The notes: generated by a model not told the origin, from the sequence alone. 64,000 nucleotides of DNA from Streptomyces sp. GESEQ-4 (GCF_017948455.1 NZ_JAFFSU010000001.1:124001-188000), one strand, 5' to 3'. Numbered from the stretch's first letter, positions 34,615 to 47,733 are shown. Made by a program: numbers and translations.

Positions 34615-35736
34615 GTGACCTCGACCAGTCTGCCGGACAGTCTGATCGCCACTCTCCCCGGCTCCTCCTACACGGATGCGGCGGTCTTCGCCCAGGAGCA
34701 GGAGCGCATCTTCGAGACCATGTGGTTCTGCGCGGCCCGCGCCTCCGACCTGGCCAAGCCGGGTGCCTTCCGGACCGTCGACGTGGGCCGCGAGAGCATC
34801 CTCGTCACCCGGGCACGGGACAACAGCGTCCGTGCGTACTTCAATGTCTGCCGGCACCGGGGCGCCAGGCTCTGCACGGAGGAGGCCGGCGAGGTCAAGC
34901 GGGCCTTCCAATGCCCGTACCACGCCTGGACGTACGGACTGGACGGCGAGCTCGTCGCCGCGCCCAACCTCACCAGGATGCCCGACGTCGGCCGTACCGA
35001 GTACGGCCTGGTGAGCGTGGCCGTCCGTGAATGGCTCGGCTATGTCTGGGTCTGCCTGGCGGAGAACCCGCCCGACTTCGACGAGGAGGTCATCGGTGAT
35101 GTCGTCGCCCGCCTCGGCGACGTCGAGTCGATCGGGCGCTACGACATCGAGAACCTCTCCGTCGGCAAGCGGATCGTCTACGACGTGCGGGCGAACTGGA
35201 AACTCATCATCGAGAACTTCATGGAGTGCTACCACTGCGCGACCATCCACCCCGAACTGACGGAGGTGCTGCCGGAGTTCGCGGACGGTTACGCCGCCCA
35301 GTTCTACGTGGGTCACGGCGCCGAGTTCGGCGAGGACGTTCAGGGCTTCACCGTGGACGGCTCCGCGGGTCTGGACCGCATCCCCGGGGTCGCCGACGAC
35401 CAGGACCGCCGCTACTACGCGATCACGGTCAGGCCCCAGGTGTTCATCAACCTCGTCCCCGACCATGTGATCTTCCACCGGATGTATCCGGTGGCCGTCG
35501 ACCGCACGATCGTCGAGTGCGACTGGCTCTACCTCCCGCACGTCGTCGAGAGCGGCAAGGACGTCAGCCGGTCCGTGGAGCTCTTCGACCGGGTCAACCG
35601 CCAGGACTTCGACGCCTGCGAGCGCACACAGCCCGGCATGCGCTCCCGCCTGTACGCCAAGGGCGGTGTGCTGGTGCCCAGCGAGCACCACATCGGCGCG
35701 TTCCACGACTGGGTGCAGGAGCGTCTGGGCGCCTGA
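34615..35736 (+). CDS. Rieske oxygenase alpha subunit, probable glycine betaine monooxygenase
   Basis: A 373-residue oxygenase component. The Rieske ligands are Cys79/His81 (CRHRG) and Cys100/His103 (CPYHAW). The mononuclear-iron region is NWKLIIENFMECYHCATIHPEL. This pattern fits the GbcA/stachydrine-demethylase group, which oxidatively demethylates glycine betaine to dimethylglycine plus formaldehyde. The neighbouring choline-to-betaine enzymes and a dimethylglycine-type dehydrogenase support that reading. The GTG start has GAGGAG six bases upstream. Carnitine or stachydrine remain possible alternative substrates. It follows its reductase by 97 bases. Confidence 0.82.
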   Translation: MTSTSLPDSLIATLPGSSYTDAAVFAQEQERIFETMWFCAARASDLAKPGAFRTVDVGRESILVTRARDNSVRAYFNVCRHRGARLCTEEAGEVKRAFQCPYHAWTYGLDGELVAAPNLTRMPDVGRTEYGLVSVAVREWLGYVWVCLAENPPDFDEEVIGDVVARLGDVESIGRYDIENLSVGKRIVYDVRANWKLIIENFMECYHCATIHPELTEVLPEFADGYAAQFYVGHGAEFGEDVQGFTVDGSAGLDRIPGVADDQDRRYYAITVRPQVFINLVPDHVIFHRMYPVAVDRTIVECDWLYLPHVVESGKDVSRSVELFDRVNRQDFDACERTQPGMRSRLYAKGGVLVPSEHHIGAFHDWVQERLGA

Positions 35737-35755
35737 GGGCAGTGGCCGGGGCCGC

Positions 35756-36553
35756 TCAGCCCAGGTACCCCATGCGGTGGCTGATCTCGTCAGCGCCCTT
35801 CATCAGTACGGGAGCGAGTTCGTGCAGGCGCTCCTGGCTGAGTCGGTACGCGGGCCCGGAGGCGCTCAGTGCCGCGACGACCTCTCCGTCCCGGTTGCGG
35901 ATCGGAGCGGCCATGGCGTGGAGGCCGAGCTCCAACTCCTCCAGGGCCCAGGCGTAGCCACTCTCCCGGACGTCGGCGAGGTTCTTCTCGAGCTTCGTCT
36001 TCGCGGTGATGGTGCGCTCGGTGACCTTCTTCAGGCCGGAGGTGGCCAGCACCGCGGCGCGTTCCTTGGCGGGGAGGTAGGCCAGCAGGATCTTGCCGCT
36101 CGAGGTGGCGTGCAGCGGGGTCAGTTGGCCGACCCAGTTCTGTGCGGTGACGGCCCCCGGACCGCGCACCTGGTAGAGGTTGACCGCGTAATGCTCCTGC
36201 CGCACGGCGATGTTGACGGTCTCTCCGATCTCCTCGGCGAGGTCCTCGCAGACCGGGCGGCCCTGCTGGGTGATGTCGATGCGTCCGGTGACCGCTCCGG
36301 CCAGCCGTACGATGCCGAAGCCGAGACGGTACTTGCCGCGCTCGCCCGCCTGCTCCACCAGGCCGCGCGCCTCCAGGGCGCCGAGCAGGCGGAACGCGGT
36401 GGACTTGTGAACATCGATCTCGGCCGCCACCTCACTGACTCCTGTCTCGCCGCGGCGGGCCAGGATCTCTAGGACGCTGATGGCGCGGTCGACCGACTGC
36501 ACTCCGCCAGCATGTGAATTTGAGGTTCCGGTATCAATGTCGTAGTTGCTCAC
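35756..36553 (-). CDS. IclR-family regulator of the choline/betaine cluster
   Basis: A 265-residue IclR regulator. The winged helix is VQSVDRAISVLEILARRGE followed by VSEVAAEIDVHKSTAFRLLGAL. The effector domain includes TPLHATSSGKILLAYLP and the C-terminal ALSASGPAYRLS. It sits at the centre of the betaine locus, between the oxygenase operon and the divergent choline dehydrogenase. The GTG start codon at 36553 lies inside one copy of the palindrome GTTGCG-N5-CGCAAC, which suggests autorepression. The same palindrome precedes the other units of the locus. The ligand is probably choline, betaine or a breakdown product, as an inference. Confidence 0.9.
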   Translation of the reverse strand: MSNYDIDTGTSNSHAGGVQSVDRAISVLEILARRGETGVSEVAAEIDVHKSTAFRLLGALEARGLVEQAGERGKYRLGFGIVRLAGAVTGRIDITQQGRPVCEDLAEEIGETVNIAVRQEHYAVNLYQVRGPGAVTAQNWVGQLTPLHATSSGKILLAYLPAKERAAVLATSGLKKVTERTITAKTKLEKNLADVRESGYAWALEELELGLHAMAAPIRNRDGEVVAALSASGPAYRLSQERLHELAPVLMKGADEISHRMGYLG

Positions 36554-36561
36554 AACGCAAC
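36545..36561. promoter_or_regulatory. Putative IclR operator 3 (over the IclR start codon)
   Basis: GTTGCT-CACAA-CGCAAC: one mismatch from the consensus, covering the IclR gene's GTG start. Binding here would block its own expression. Confidence 0.65.
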
Positions 36562-36609
36562 TATACCCAGAGTAAACAACGCTACTGCAAGTAACGGCGC
36601 CGAAACGAA

Positions 36610-36626
36610 GTTGCGCTCAACGCAAC
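36610..36626. promoter_or_regulatory. Putative IclR operator 4 (before choline dehydrogenase)
   Basis: GTTGCG-CTCAA-CGCAAC: the perfect form of the palindrome, 66 bases before the choline dehydrogenase start and 65 bases from operator 3, in the shared divergent promoter region. Confidence 0.7.
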
Positions 36627-36692
36627 CTGGTGCATATAGCGATACGTAGCTAGCATGCTCGCGTATCTACGGCGCGAGCGAGACGAGGCACC

Positions 36693-38369
36693 ATGGCTCC
36701 CCTGCACTACGACTTCGTCATCGTCGGCGGTGGATCGGCCGGCAGTGCGCTGGCGAACAGACTCTCCGCGGATCCGGCGAACCGGGTACTGGTTCTGGAG
36801 GCCGGCCGCTCCGACCACCCGTGGGACGTCTTCATCCAGATGCCCGCCGCGCTGACGTATCCGATCGGCAGCCGCTTCTACGACTGGAAGTACGAGTCCG
36901 AGCCCGAGCCCCACATGGGGGGCAGACGCGTCTACCACGCGCGGGGCAAGGTGCTGGGCGGCTCCAGCAGCATCAACGGCATGATCTTCCAGCGTGGCAA
37001 CCCCATGGACTACGAGCGCTGGGCGGCCGATCCGGGCATGGGGACCTGGGACTACGCGCACTGTCTGCCGTACTTCCGGCGGATGGAGAACTGCCTCGCG
37101 GCCGATCCGGACGACGAGTTCCGAGGCCATGACGGTCCCCTCGTCCTCGAACGCGGCCCCGCGACCAACCCGTTGTTCGGCGCCTTCCTCAAGGCCACCG
37201 AGGAGGCGGGCTACGCGCCCACCGACGACGTCAACGGCTACCGGCAGGAAGGCTTCGCCAAGTTCGACCGCAACGTCCACCGCGGACGCCGCCTTTCGGC
37301 CTCGAAGGCGTACCTCAAGCCCGTCAGGAAGCGGGCCAACCTCACCGTCAGGACACGTGCCCTCGTCACGCGCGTCCTCTTCGAGGGCAAGCGCGCCGTC
37401 GGTGTCGAATACCGGCGCGGCAAGGGCGCCCCCCAGCAGGTCCGCGCCAAGGAAGTCATCCTGTGCGGCGGCGCGATCAACTCCCCGCAGCTGCTCCAGC
37501 TCTCCGGCGTGGGTAACGCTCAGGAGCTGAGCGCCCTCGGCATCGACGTCGTCCACGATCTGCCGGGCGTGGGCGAGAACATGCAGGACCACCTGGAGGT
37601 CTACATCCAGTACGCCTGCAAGCAGCCGGTCTCCATGCAGCCGTACATGGCGAAGTGGCGCGCCCCCTTCATCGGGCTTCAATGGCTCTTCCGCAAGGGC
37701 CCCGCCGCGACCAACCACTTCGAGGCGGGCGGCTTCGCCCGCAGCAACGAGGACGTGGACTACCCCAACCTGATGTTCCACTTCCTCCCCATCGCGGTCC
37801 GCTACGACGGCTCCTCGCCGGCGGGCGGCCACGGCTACCAGGTGCACGTGGGGCCCATGTACTCCGACGCGATCGGCTCGGTGAAGATCAAGAGCAAGGA
37901 CCCGCGCGAGCACCCGGCGCTGCGCTTCAACTACCTCTCCACCGAGCAGGACCGGCGCGAGTGGGTCGAGGCGATCCGCGTCGCCCGCAAGATGCTCAAC
38001 CAGCCCGCGATGGCCCCGTACAACGACGGGGAGATCTCGCCCGGACCCACAGTGGATTCGGACGAGGAGATCCTCGACTGGGTCGCCAAGGAGGGCGAGA
38101 CCGCCCTGCACCCGTCCTGCACCTGCAAGATGGGCACCTCCGCCGACGAGATGGCAGTCGTCGACCCGGAGAGCATGCGCGTGCACGGGGTGGAGGGTCT
38201 GCGCGTGGTGGACGCGTCGGTGATGCCGTACGTCACCAACGGCAACATCTACGCCCCGGTGATGATGATCGCCGAGAAGGCCGCCGACCTGATCCTCGGC
38301 AAGCAGCCGCTGCCCGCATCCGAGGCCGCGTACTACCGGCTCCGCGATGCCGAGAAGCAGGCCGGGTAG
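36693..38369 (+). CDS. betA: Choline dehydrogenase (GMC oxidoreductase)
   Basis: A 558-residue GMC flavoprotein. [18 protein letters not shown] binds FAD at the N-terminus. [22 protein letters not shown] and [17 protein letters not shown] are the two GMC signatures. HPSCTCKMG holds the catalytic His473, followed by [21 protein letters not shown]. These match BetA, which oxidises choline to betaine aldehyde and can carry it to betaine. It lacks a signal peptide and is likely membrane-associated in the cytoplasm. GAGG lies ahead of the ATG. The perfect IclR palindrome stands in its promoter. The betaine aldehyde dehydrogenase is only 1.2 kb away. Confidence 0.9.
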   Translation: MAPLHYDFVIVGGGSAGSALANRLSADPANRVLVLEAGRSDHPWDVFIQMPAALTYPIGSRFYDWKYESEPEPHMGGRRVYHARGKVLGGSSSINGMIFQRGNPMDYERWAADPGMGTWDYAHCLPYFRRMENCLAADPDDEFRGHDGPLVLERGPATNPLFGAFLKATEEAGYAPTDDVNGYRQEGFAKFDRNVHRGRRLSASKAYLKPVRKRANLTVRTRALVTRVLFEGKRAVGVEYRRGKGAPQQVRAKEVILCGGAINSPQLLQLSGVGNAQELSALGIDVVHDLPGVGENMQDHLEVYIQYACKQPVSMQPYMAKWRAPFIGLQWLFRKGPAATNHFEAGGFARSNEDVDYPNLMFHFLPIAVRYDGSSPAGGHGYQVHVGPMYSDAIGSVKIKSKDPREHPALRFNYLSTEQDRREWVEAIRVARKMLNQPAMAPYNDGEISPGPTVDSDEEILDWVAKEGETALHPSCTCKMGTSADEMAVVDPESMRVHGVEGLRVVDASVMPYVTNGNIYAPVMMIAEKAADLILGKQPLPASEAAYYRLRDAEKQAG

Positions 38370-38401
38370 ACCTTCGACGGCATCGATCGCCGTATACGAC
38401 A

Positions 38402-38430
38402 AGGGCGGGGCCGGAGTCCGGTCCCGCCCT
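38402..38430. terminator. Bidirectional terminator between betA and purU
   Basis: A 13-base stem with one G-T pair (AGGGCGGGGCCGG against CCGGTCCCGCCCT) closes on a three-base loop. It lies between two convergent genes and could serve both. Confidence 0.7.
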
Positions 38431-38444
38431 CGGTCATGTGCGGC

Positions 38445-39326
38445 TCAGCGGAAGACCACCGTGCGGTTGCCGTCCACCATCACGCGGTTCTCGCTGTGCC
38501 ACTTCACCGCGTGCGCGAGGACCTGGGCCTCGACGTCCCGTCCGACCGTGACCAGCTCCCCGGGGTCGAGCGAGTGGTCGACCCTGACCACGTCCTGCTC
38601 GATGATCTGCCCCTCGTCGAGATCGGGCGTGACGTAGTGCGCGGTCGCGCCGACGAGCTTCACTCCACGGTCGTAGGCCTGCTCGTAGGGGCGCGCGCCC
38701 TTGAAGCTGGGGAGGAAGGAGTGGTGGATGTTGATGGCCCGCCCTTCGAGCTGCTTGCACAGGTCGTCGGAGAGGACCTGCATATAGCGGGCCAGCACCA
38801 CCAGGTCGATGTCCAGCTCGCGCACCAGCTCCAGCAGCCGCGCCTCGGCCTCGCCCTTGGTGTCCTTGGTGACCGGGACGTGATGGAAGGGAATCCCGTA
38901 GGTATCCGCCAGCGACTCGAAGTCGGGATGGTTGGAGACGATCGCGGGGATCTCGATGTTGAGGGAGCCCGTGCGCCGGCGGAAGAGCAGGTCGTTGAGG
39001 CAGTGGCCGAACCTGGACACCATGATCAGGGTCCGGGTCGGTGTCGAGGCGTCCTGTAGGGTCCAGGAGATCCGGTAGGCCTCCGCCACGGGGCCGAATC
39101 GGTAACGCAGAGTTTCCAGATCCGCGTTTGGGTCGGAAACGTCGAAGTGGACCCTCATGAAGAATCGGCCCTGGAGTCGATCATCGAATTGCTGGCTCTC
39201 CAGGATGTTGCCGGAGTTCCGGACAAGGAAGCCGCTCACGGCGTGGACCAGTCCCGCGCTGTCGGGACACGAGAGGGTGAGGACGAACTCACGGCCGGGC
39301 CGTGATCGAGGGTACTTAGGGGTCAC
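38445..39326 (-). CDS. purU: Formyltetrahydrofolate deformylase
   Basis: A 293-residue PurU. The N-terminal ACT domain (FVLTLSCPDSAGLVHAVSGFL) is followed by the formyltransferase-like domain: SRFGHCLNDLLFRRRTG, VVLARYMQVLSDD, and INIHHSFLPSFKGARPYEQA, which holds the catalytic His, with DLDEGQIIEQD carrying the Asp. It hydrolyses 10-formyl-THF to formate and THF. In this locus it can dispose of one-carbon units generated when betaine methyl groups are moved onto folate. The GTG start at 39326 has GGAGG five bases upstream. Palindromes of the IclR type lie just ahead, which ties it to the same regulon. Genomes often carry a second purU for general use; that cannot be seen here. Confidence 0.92.
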   Translation of the reverse strand: MTPKYPRSRPGREFVLTLSCPDSAGLVHAVSGFLVRNSGNILESQQFDDRLQGRFFMRVHFDVSDPNADLETLRYRFGPVAEAYRISWTLQDASTPTRTLIMVSRFGHCLNDLLFRRRTGSLNIEIPAIVSNHPDFESLADTYGIPFHHVPVTKDTKGEAEARLLELVRELDIDLVVLARYMQVLSDDLCKQLEGRAINIHHSFLPSFKGARPYEQAYDRGVKLVGATAHYVTPDLDEGQIIEQDVVRVDHSLDPGELVTVGRDVEAQVLAHAVKWHSENRVMVDGNRTVVFR

Positions 39327-39339
39327 GTCGACCTCCGTC

Positions 39340-39375
39340 GGTGCGTAATGCACAACATGGTGAGCGATACGCAAC
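39340..39375. promoter_or_regulatory. Two weaker IclR-type sites before purU
   Basis: GGTGCG-TAATG-CACAAC (39340-39356) has two mismatches from GTTGCG-N5-CGCAAC. GGTGAG-CGATA-CGCAAC (39359-39375) has one perfect arm. Both lie within 50 bases of the purU start. Confidence 0.45.
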
Positions 39376-39501
39376 ATAGTTCAGGCGTAAAGGGGCCTCG
39401 GTCAAGAGAGAAGGGGCCGATGAGGCGGTGCTGAATCGTCATCCGGCAAACCCTTGACGTATGTCCGCACATTCGCGAGGGTGTTCCACCACTAGCAATC
39501 T

Positions 39502-39518
39502 GATGCACAATGCGCAAC
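39502..39518. promoter_or_regulatory. Putative IclR operator before betB
   Basis: GATGCA-CAATG-CGCAAC: right arm perfect, left arm with two mismatches, same five-base spacer. It ends 25 bases before the betaine aldehyde dehydrogenase start. Confidence 0.5.
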
Positions 39519-39543
39519 GAATTTCGGCTGAGGGGCTTGGCGC

Positions 39544-41013
39544 ATGGCACATCTGTATGTGGACGGTTCCTGGCGGGATCCGGTGGCCGGAGGCCTCCGC
39601 GAGATCCGCTGCCCCGCTGACGGCACGCTCTCGGCGACCGTCGCGGAAGGGACGCGTCCGGACGCCGAGGCGGCGATCGCCGCGGCTCGCCGCGCCTTCG
39701 ACGAGGGCCCCTGGCCGCGCACCCCCGAGCGCGAGCGCGGCGCGCTGCTGCTGCGGACCGCCGAGATCATGGAGCGCGACGCCAAGGAGTTCGCCCGCGC
39801 CGAGTCGCTGGACACCGGCAAGCGGCTGGTGGAGAGCGAGTACGACATCGCCGACGTCGTCTCCTGCTTCCGCTACTACGGAGGGCTCGGCGGCACCGAC
39901 GCCGGCCGGGTGATCGACACCGGACGGGACGACGCCGTCAGCCGCGTCGTCTACGAGCCCGTCGGGGTGTGCGGGCTGATCACGCCCTGGAACTACCCGC
40001 TGCTGCAGGCCAGTTGGAAGGTCGCCCCGGCCCTCCTCGCCGGCAACACGATCGTCCTCAAGCCGAGCGAGCTCACCCCCTCCACCTCGATCCTGCTGAT
40101 GCGGGCGCTGGAGGAGGCCGGGCTCCCGGCCGGCGCCGCCAACCTCGTCCTCGGCGCCGGGCCCGAGGTGGGCGCACCGCTCTCCGAGGACCCCGCCGTC
40201 GACCTGGTCTCCTTCACCGGGGGCGTGGAGACCGGCAAACGGATCATGGCCACGGCCGCGGCGAGCGTGAAGAAGGTGGCGCTGGAGCTCGGCGGCAAGA
40301 ACCCGAATGTGGTCTTCGCCGACGCCGACTTCGAGACGGCCGTGGACTTCGCGCTCACGGCCGTCTTTCTGCACTCCGGGCAGGTCTGCTCGGCCGGCGC
40401 CCGGCTGATCGTCGAGGACTCCCTGCACGACCGCTTCGTCGACGAGGTCGTCCGCCGGGCCCGGCAGATCCGCCTCGGCGGCCCCTTCGACGCCGAGGCC
40501 GAGACCGGGGCGCTGATCTCCGCCCAGCACCTGGCGAAGGTCGAGGCGTACGTCGCCACGGGGATCGCCGAGGGCGCCGTCCTGCGCTGCGGCGGGGAAC
40601 GGCCCGGCGACCCGGCCCTGGCGAACGGCCACTACTACCCGCCGACCGTCCTCGACGAATGCCGGCAGGACATGCGCGTGGTGCACGAGGAGTCCTTCGG
40701 GCCCGTGCTCACCGTCGAGCGCTTCACCGACGAGGACGACGCCGTACGCATCGCCAACGACACCGAGTACGGACTCGCCGGGGCCGTGTGGACGCAGGAC
40801 GGCGGGAAGGCCCAGCGGGTCGCCCGGCGGCTGCGTCACGGCACGGTGTGGATCAACGACTACCACCCCTATGTGCCGCAAGCGGAATGGGGTGGCTTCG
40901 GCCACTCGGGCGTGGGCCGGGAGCTGGGACCGACCGGCCTGGACGAGTACCGAGAGCCCAAGCACATCTGGCAGAACATCCAACCCCGGCCGCAGCACTG
41001 GTTCCGCGGCTGA
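39544..41013 (+). CDS. betB: Betaine aldehyde dehydrogenase
   Basis: A 489-residue aldehyde dehydrogenase. The nucleotide-binding segment is [21 protein letters not shown], the general base is Glu248 in [10 protein letters not shown], and the nucleophile is Cys282 in [18 protein letters not shown] and the C-terminal [17 protein letters not shown] match the BetB-type group, which converts betaine aldehyde to glycine betaine with NAD. Location beside choline dehydrogenase and the betaine importer supports that substrate, although these enzymes can be broad. It starts an operon with the three transporter genes; the ATPase begins 20 bases after its stop. Confidence 0.9.
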   Translation: MAHLYVDGSWRDPVAGGLREIRCPADGTLSATVAEGTRPDAEAAIAAARRAFDEGPWPRTPERERGALLLRTAEIMERDAKEFARAESLDTGKRLVESEYDIADVVSCFRYYGGLGGTDAGRVIDTGRDDAVSRVVYEPVGVCGLITPWNYPLLQASWKVAPALLAGNTIVLKPSELTPSTSILLMRALEEAGLPAGAANLVLGAGPEVGAPLSEDPAVDLVSFTGGVETGKRIMATAAASVKKVALELGGKNPNVVFADADFETAVDFALTAVFLHSGQVCSAGARLIVEDSLHDRFVDEVVRRARQIRLGGPFDAEAETGALISAQHLAKVEAYVATGIAEGAVLRCGGERPGDPALANGHYYPPTVLDECRQDMRVVHEESFGPVLTVERFTDEDDAVRIANDTEYGLAGAVWTQDGGKAQRVARRLRHGTVWINDYHPYVPQAEWGGFGHSGVGRELGPTGLDEYREPKHIWQNIQPRPQHWFRG

Positions 41014-41032
41014 ACGCCCAGAGAGGTCGATC

Positions 41033-42121
41033 ATGACCCCAACACAGACCGAGGTGCCGCAGCGGCGCGGCACCCCCCAGGACTCGGATGGCACTCCGGT
41101 CATATCCGTGCGCAATCTGTGGAAGGTGTTCGGGCCGAAGGCGGACCAGGTACCGGCCTCCGAGGAGCTGCGCGGGCTCACCCGACGCGAGCTCATGGAC
41201 CGCGCGGGGTGCACCGCCGCCGTACGCGACGTCAGCTTCGAGGTCGCGCCGGGCGAGGTCTTCGTCGTCATGGGCCTGTCCGGCTCCGGCAAGTCCACGC
41301 TGGTGCGATGTCTGACGCGGCTGATCGAACCCACCACCGGTGAGATCGTCTTCGAGGGCGAGGACATCCGCGACGCGGACGCGAAGCGCCTGCGCGAACT
41401 GCGCCGCAGCAAGTTCTCCATGGTCTTCCAGCACTTCGGGCTGCTGCCCCACCGCCGCGTCGTCGAGAACGTGGGCTTCGGGCTGGAGATCCGCGGCATG
41501 AGCAAGGCCGCCCGCACCAAGCGGGCCCTGGAGGTCGTCGAGCTGGTCGGCCTCTCCGGCTACGAGAACTCCTACCCCGACCAGCTCTCCGGCGGCATGC
41601 AGCAACGCGTGGGCCTGGCACGGGCGTTGGCGGGCGACCCCGACGTCCTCTTCTTCGACGAGCCGTTCTCCGCCCTCGACCCGCTGATCCGCCGCGACAT
41701 GCAGTCCGAGGTCATCCGGCTGCACCACGAGGTCGGCAAGACCATGGTGTTCATCACCCACGACCTCTCCGAGGCCCTCAAACTCGGCGACCGCATCCTC
41801 ATCATGCGCGACGGCAAGATGGTCCAGTGCGGCACCGGCGACGAACTCGTCGGCGCCCCGGCCGACGACTACGTACGCGACTTCGTCAAGGACGTCCCGC
41901 GCGGCGACGTCCTCACCCTGCGCTGGATCATGCGCCCGGTGGCGGAGGGCGACGCCCTGGACGGCCCTGAACTGGGCCCGGACGTCGTCGTACGGGAGGC
42001 CACTCGCGCCGTCCTCGCGGCCGAGAAGCCGGTCAAGGTGGTCGAGGACGGCAAACTGCTCGGCATCGTCGGTGACGAGGAGATCCTTGCGGTGGTCGCC
42101 GGGCAGGAAGGCGACGCGTGA
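41033..42121 (+). CDS. Glycine betaine/proline ABC transporter ATPase (OpuAA/ProV type)
   Basis: A 362-residue ABC ATPase with Walker [11 protein letters not shown], signature [15 protein letters not shown], and Walker [14 protein letters not shown] followed by the switch His in FITHD. The N-terminal insertion ([15 protein letters not shown]) between the first strands is typical of the ProV/OpuAA group. The C-terminus carries one CBS-like segment ([20 protein letters not shown]), shorter than the usual CBS pair that senses ionic strength. GAGAGG precedes the ATG. The stop overlaps the permease start. It powers uptake of betaine or choline. Confidence 0.9.
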   Translation: MTPTQTEVPQRRGTPQDSDGTPVISVRNLWKVFGPKADQVPASEELRGLTRRELMDRAGCTAAVRDVSFEVAPGEVFVVMGLSGSGKSTLVRCLTRLIEPTTGEIVFEGEDIRDADAKRLRELRRSKFSMVFQHFGLLPHRRVVENVGFGLEIRGMSKAARTKRALEVVELVGLSGYENSYPDQLSGGMQQRVGLARALAGDPDVLFFDEPFSALDPLIRRDMQSEVIRLHHEVGKTMVFITHDLSEALKLGDRILIMRDGKMVQCGTGDELVGAPADDYVRDFVKDVPRGDVLTLRWIMRPVAEGDALDGPELGPDVVVREATRAVLAAEKPVKVVEDGKLLGIVGDEEILAVVAGQEGDA

Positions 42122-44124
42122 TGACCGTCGCCGTGGAGAAACCGGAGACGCCACAGAAGACGCAGGAGCCCGCGCCGCCCGCCACCCGGGTCCGCCAGGT
42201 CAGCCGGCGCACGATGGTGGCCGCGATCCTGGTCGCCTGGCTGGTGCTGTTCGCCCTGCTGCGCGGCAAGCAGACCCTGACGCTCGCCGCTGCCGACCTG
42301 ACCGATCTGCACCGGTGGTTCAACGACCTCAACGACTCGATCGGCGCGAACCGCAACTCCAACCCGCTCTTCCTCTACTTCTTCAACGAGATCCGGCTGG
42401 TCATCGACAACCTGGTGACCTTCGTCCAGGAGCTGATCTCCCAGCCCTCCGGCACCCGCCCCGTCCCGCAGATCGGCTGGCTCGGCGTCGTCGGCATCAC
42501 CGGCTACGTCTCCTGGGCCGTGGGCAACTGGCGGGTGGCGCTGCTGGCGGTGGCCGGCTTCACCTTCCTCGGGCTTCAGGGCCTGTGGCAGGAGAGCATG
42601 GACACCCTGGCGCTCACCCTCTCCGCGGTCTTCGTCGCGCTGCTGTTCGCGATCCCGCTGGGTGTGTGGGCGGGGCTCAACGACCGGTTCAACCGGATCG
42701 TGACGCCCTTGCTGGACTTCATGCAGACGATGCCGACCTTCGTCTATCTGGCCCCGATGACCCTGTTCTTCCTCATCGGCCCTGCCTCCGCCACCATCGC
42801 CACCGTCATCTACGCGGCCCCGCCGGCCATCCGCATCACCGCGCACGCCATCCGCTCGGTGCCTGAGACCACCGTCGAGGCGGCCGACTCGATGGGCGCC
42901 ACCCAGCGGCAGGCGCTGCTCAAGGTCCTGCTGCCGATGTCCAAACGGACCGTGGTGATGGGCGTCAACCAGTCGATCATGGCCGCCCTGGCCATGGTGA
43001 CCATCACCGCCCTGATCGACGCGCCCGGCCTCGGCAAGACCGTCCTCCAGGCACTCCAGTCGCTCGACGTCGGCACCGCCTTCAACGCCGGCCTCGCCAT
43101 CGTCGTCCTGGCGATCGTCCTGGACCGGGTCACCACCGCGGCGAGCACCCGCGAGGAGGCCGCCCGGAAGTCGTCCGGCCGGTTCCTCGCCTGGCGGCGG
43201 CCCCTGCTGGGAGCGGGCGCCGCGGTCACGGCCGTACTCGTCTACATGTCGCACACGTACCTCTGGGCTGCGGAGTTCCCCGGCGAGGGCACGACCGGAA
43301 GCAAGATCGCGAGCGCGGCGGACACCGCGACCACCTGGGCGCAGGACAACCTGTCCGGCCTGACCAACGCCTTCCGTGACGCGATCACCAACGGCCTGCT
43401 CAACCCGTTCCAGTCGGTGCTCACCGATTCCCCGTGGTGGCTCGTCGGCGCCGCCCTGATCGGACTCGGCGTGGTGCTCGGCGGCCCGCGCGCCGCGATC
43501 ACCACCGTCGTGTGCGTGGGACTGCTCGTCGGCACCGGGGTGTGGTCCGACGCCATGACGACGCTCGCGTCCACCGCCGTCGCGACCGTCCTCGTGATGC
43601 TGCTCGGCATCGTCTTCGGGGTGTGGATGGGACGCAGCACGCTGGTGGACCGGCTGATGCGGCCCACCCTGGACGCGGCGCAGGTCATGCCGCCGTTCGT
43701 CTACCTCGTACCGTTCCTGGCGCTGTTCGGCGCGACCCGCTTCACGGCGATCGTCGCCGCGATCGTCTACGCGGCTCCCGTGGCCACGAAGATCATCGCG
43801 GACGGGGTTCGGAACGTGCCCGCCACCACCGTGGAGGCGGCCACCTCTGCCGGGTGCAACACCTGGCAGATCATCACCAAGGTCCAGCTGCCGATGGCAC
43901 GCGGCGCCCTGACTCTCGCGACCAACCAGGGCCTGATCTATGTGCTGTCGATGGTTGTGGTGGGCGGCCTGGTGGGGGCAGGCGCTCTCGGCTACGACGT
44001 CGTGGCCGGCTTCTCACAGGGACAGCTGTACGGGAAGGGGCTCGCCGCGGGGCTGGCCATCGTCCTTCTCGGAGTCATGTTCGACCGGATCACTCAGGCA
44101 GCGGCGCGACGCACCCGTGCATAA
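42121..44124 (+). CDS. Glycine betaine ABC permease with two tandem permease domains
   Basis: A 667-residue membrane protein holding two permease units in one chain. The first EAA loop is TTVEAADSMGATQRQALLKV at about residue 255, and the second is TTVEAATSAGCNTWQIITKV at about residue 570. Each follows a run of membrane segments (LTLSAVFVALLFAIPLGVW; LASTAVATVLVMLLGIVFGVW). OpuAB and ProW are usually one unit acting as a dimer, so this fused form should assemble a full pore by itself. The ATG overlaps the ATPase stop by one base; a GTG three bases upstream would give a four-base overlap. About 90 residues of hydrophilic sequence link the halves. Confidence 0.9.
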   Translation: MTVAVEKPETPQKTQEPAPPATRVRQVSRRTMVAAILVAWLVLFALLRGKQTLTLAAADLTDLHRWFNDLNDSIGANRNSNPLFLYFFNEIRLVIDNLVTFVQELISQPSGTRPVPQIGWLGVVGITGYVSWAVGNWRVALLAVAGFTFLGLQGLWQESMDTLALTLSAVFVALLFAIPLGVWAGLNDRFNRIVTPLLDFMQTMPTFVYLAPMTLFFLIGPASATIATVIYAAPPAIRITAHAIRSVPETTVEAADSMGATQRQALLKVLLPMSKRTVVMGVNQSIMAALAMVTITALIDAPGLGKTVLQALQSLDVGTAFNAGLAIVVLAIVLDRVTTAASTREEAARKSSGRFLAWRRPLLGAGAAVTAVLVYMSHTYLWAAEFPGEGTTGSKIASAADTATTWAQDNLSGLTNAFRDAITNGLLNPFQSVLTDSPWWLVGAALIGLGVVLGGPRAAITTVVCVGLLVGTGVWSDAMTTLASTAVATVLVMLLGIVFGVWMGRSTLVDRLMRPTLDAAQVMPPFVYLVPFLALFGATRFTAIVAAIVYAAPVATKIIADGVRNVPATTVEAATSAGCNTWQIITKVQLPMARGALTLATNQGLIYVLSMVVVGGLVGAGALGYDVVAGFSQGQLYGKGLAAGLAIVLLGVMFDRITQAAARRTRA

Positions 44125-44139
44125 AAGGAGCAACTGACC

Positions 44140-45117
44140 ATGGCAAGGCAAGCAAGACAGTGGAGATTCGGCGCGGTCGGCATAGCGGTGCTCGGTCTCA
44201 CCCTCACCGCATGCGGCGGTACGAAGGTCGATGACGGCTCCTCGGACGCAGGCGCCTCGGCCGGCTCCGGCAAGTGCGGCACCTTCAACCTCGCGGTCAA
44301 CCCGTGGGTGGGCTACGAGGCCAACGCGGCCGTCCTCGCCGAGGTCGCGGAGAAGGACCTCGGCTGCAAGGTCACCAAGAAGGACCTGAAAGAAGAGATC
44401 GCCTGGCAGGGCTTCGGGACGGGCGAGGTCGACGCCGTCGTGGAGAACTGGGGCCACGACGACCTGAAGAAGAAGTACATCACCGACCAGAAGACCGCCG
44501 TCGACGCCGGCGCGACCGGCAACGAAGGCCTCATCGGCTGGTATGTGCCGCCGTGGCTGGCCGAGGCGCACCCGGACATCCTCGACTGGAACAACCTCAA
44601 CAAGTACGCGGCCAAGTTCAAGACGTCCGAGTCCGGCGGCAAGGGCCAACTCCTCGACGGTGACCCGTCGTTCGTCACCAATGACGAGGCTCTGGTGAAG
44701 AACCTGAAGCTGGACTACAAGGTCGTGTACGCGGGCAGTGAGACCGCCCTCATCCAGGCCTTCCGCAAGGCGGAGAAGAACAAGGAATGGGTGATCGGCT
44801 ACTTCTACGAGCCGCAGTGGTTCATGTCCGAGGTGCCGCTGAAGAAGATCAAGCTGCCGGAGTACAAGGCGGGCTGCGACGCGGACGCCGAGAAGGTGAA
44901 CTGCGACTACCCCGTGTACAAGCTGGACAAGATCGTCAGCAAGAAGTTCGCCGAGTCGGGCAGCCCGGCCTATGACCTGGTGAAGAACTTCACCTGGACG
45001 AACGACGACCAGAATGTCGTGGCGAAGTACATCGCGGTGGACAAGATGACGCCCGAGGCGGCGGCCGAGAAGTGGGTCGCGGCCAACCGCGACAAGGTGG
45101 ACGCCTGGATCAAGTAG
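44140..45117 (+). CDS. Glycine betaine/choline ABC transporter binding lipoprotein
   Basis: A 325-residue OpuAC-type receptor with a lipobox ending TLTAC (Cys25). The mature protein has NLAVNPWVGYEA, AWQGFGTGEVDAVVENWGH and FYEPQWFM, the aromatic cage for trimethylammonium ligands. AAGGAG precedes the ATG. It is the last gene of the importer operon, 15 bases after the permease, and is followed by a strong hairpin terminator. A close paralogue without transporter partners is at 27646-28608. Confidence 0.92.
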   Translation: MARQARQWRFGAVGIAVLGLTLTACGGTKVDDGSSDAGASAGSGKCGTFNLAVNPWVGYEANAAVLAEVAEKDLGCKVTKKDLKEEIAWQGFGTGEVDAVVENWGHDDLKKKYITDQKTAVDAGATGNEGLIGWYVPPWLAEAHPDILDWNNLNKYAAKFKTSESGGKGQLLDGDPSFVTNDEALVKNLKLDYKVVYAGSETALIQAFRKAEKNKEWVIGYFYEPQWFMSEVPLKKIKLPEYKAGCDADAEKVNCDYPVYKLDKIVSKKFAESGSPAYDLVKNFTWTNDDQNVVAKYIAVDKMTPEAAAEKWVAANRDKVDAWIK

Positions 45118-47733
<2,616 letters not shown>
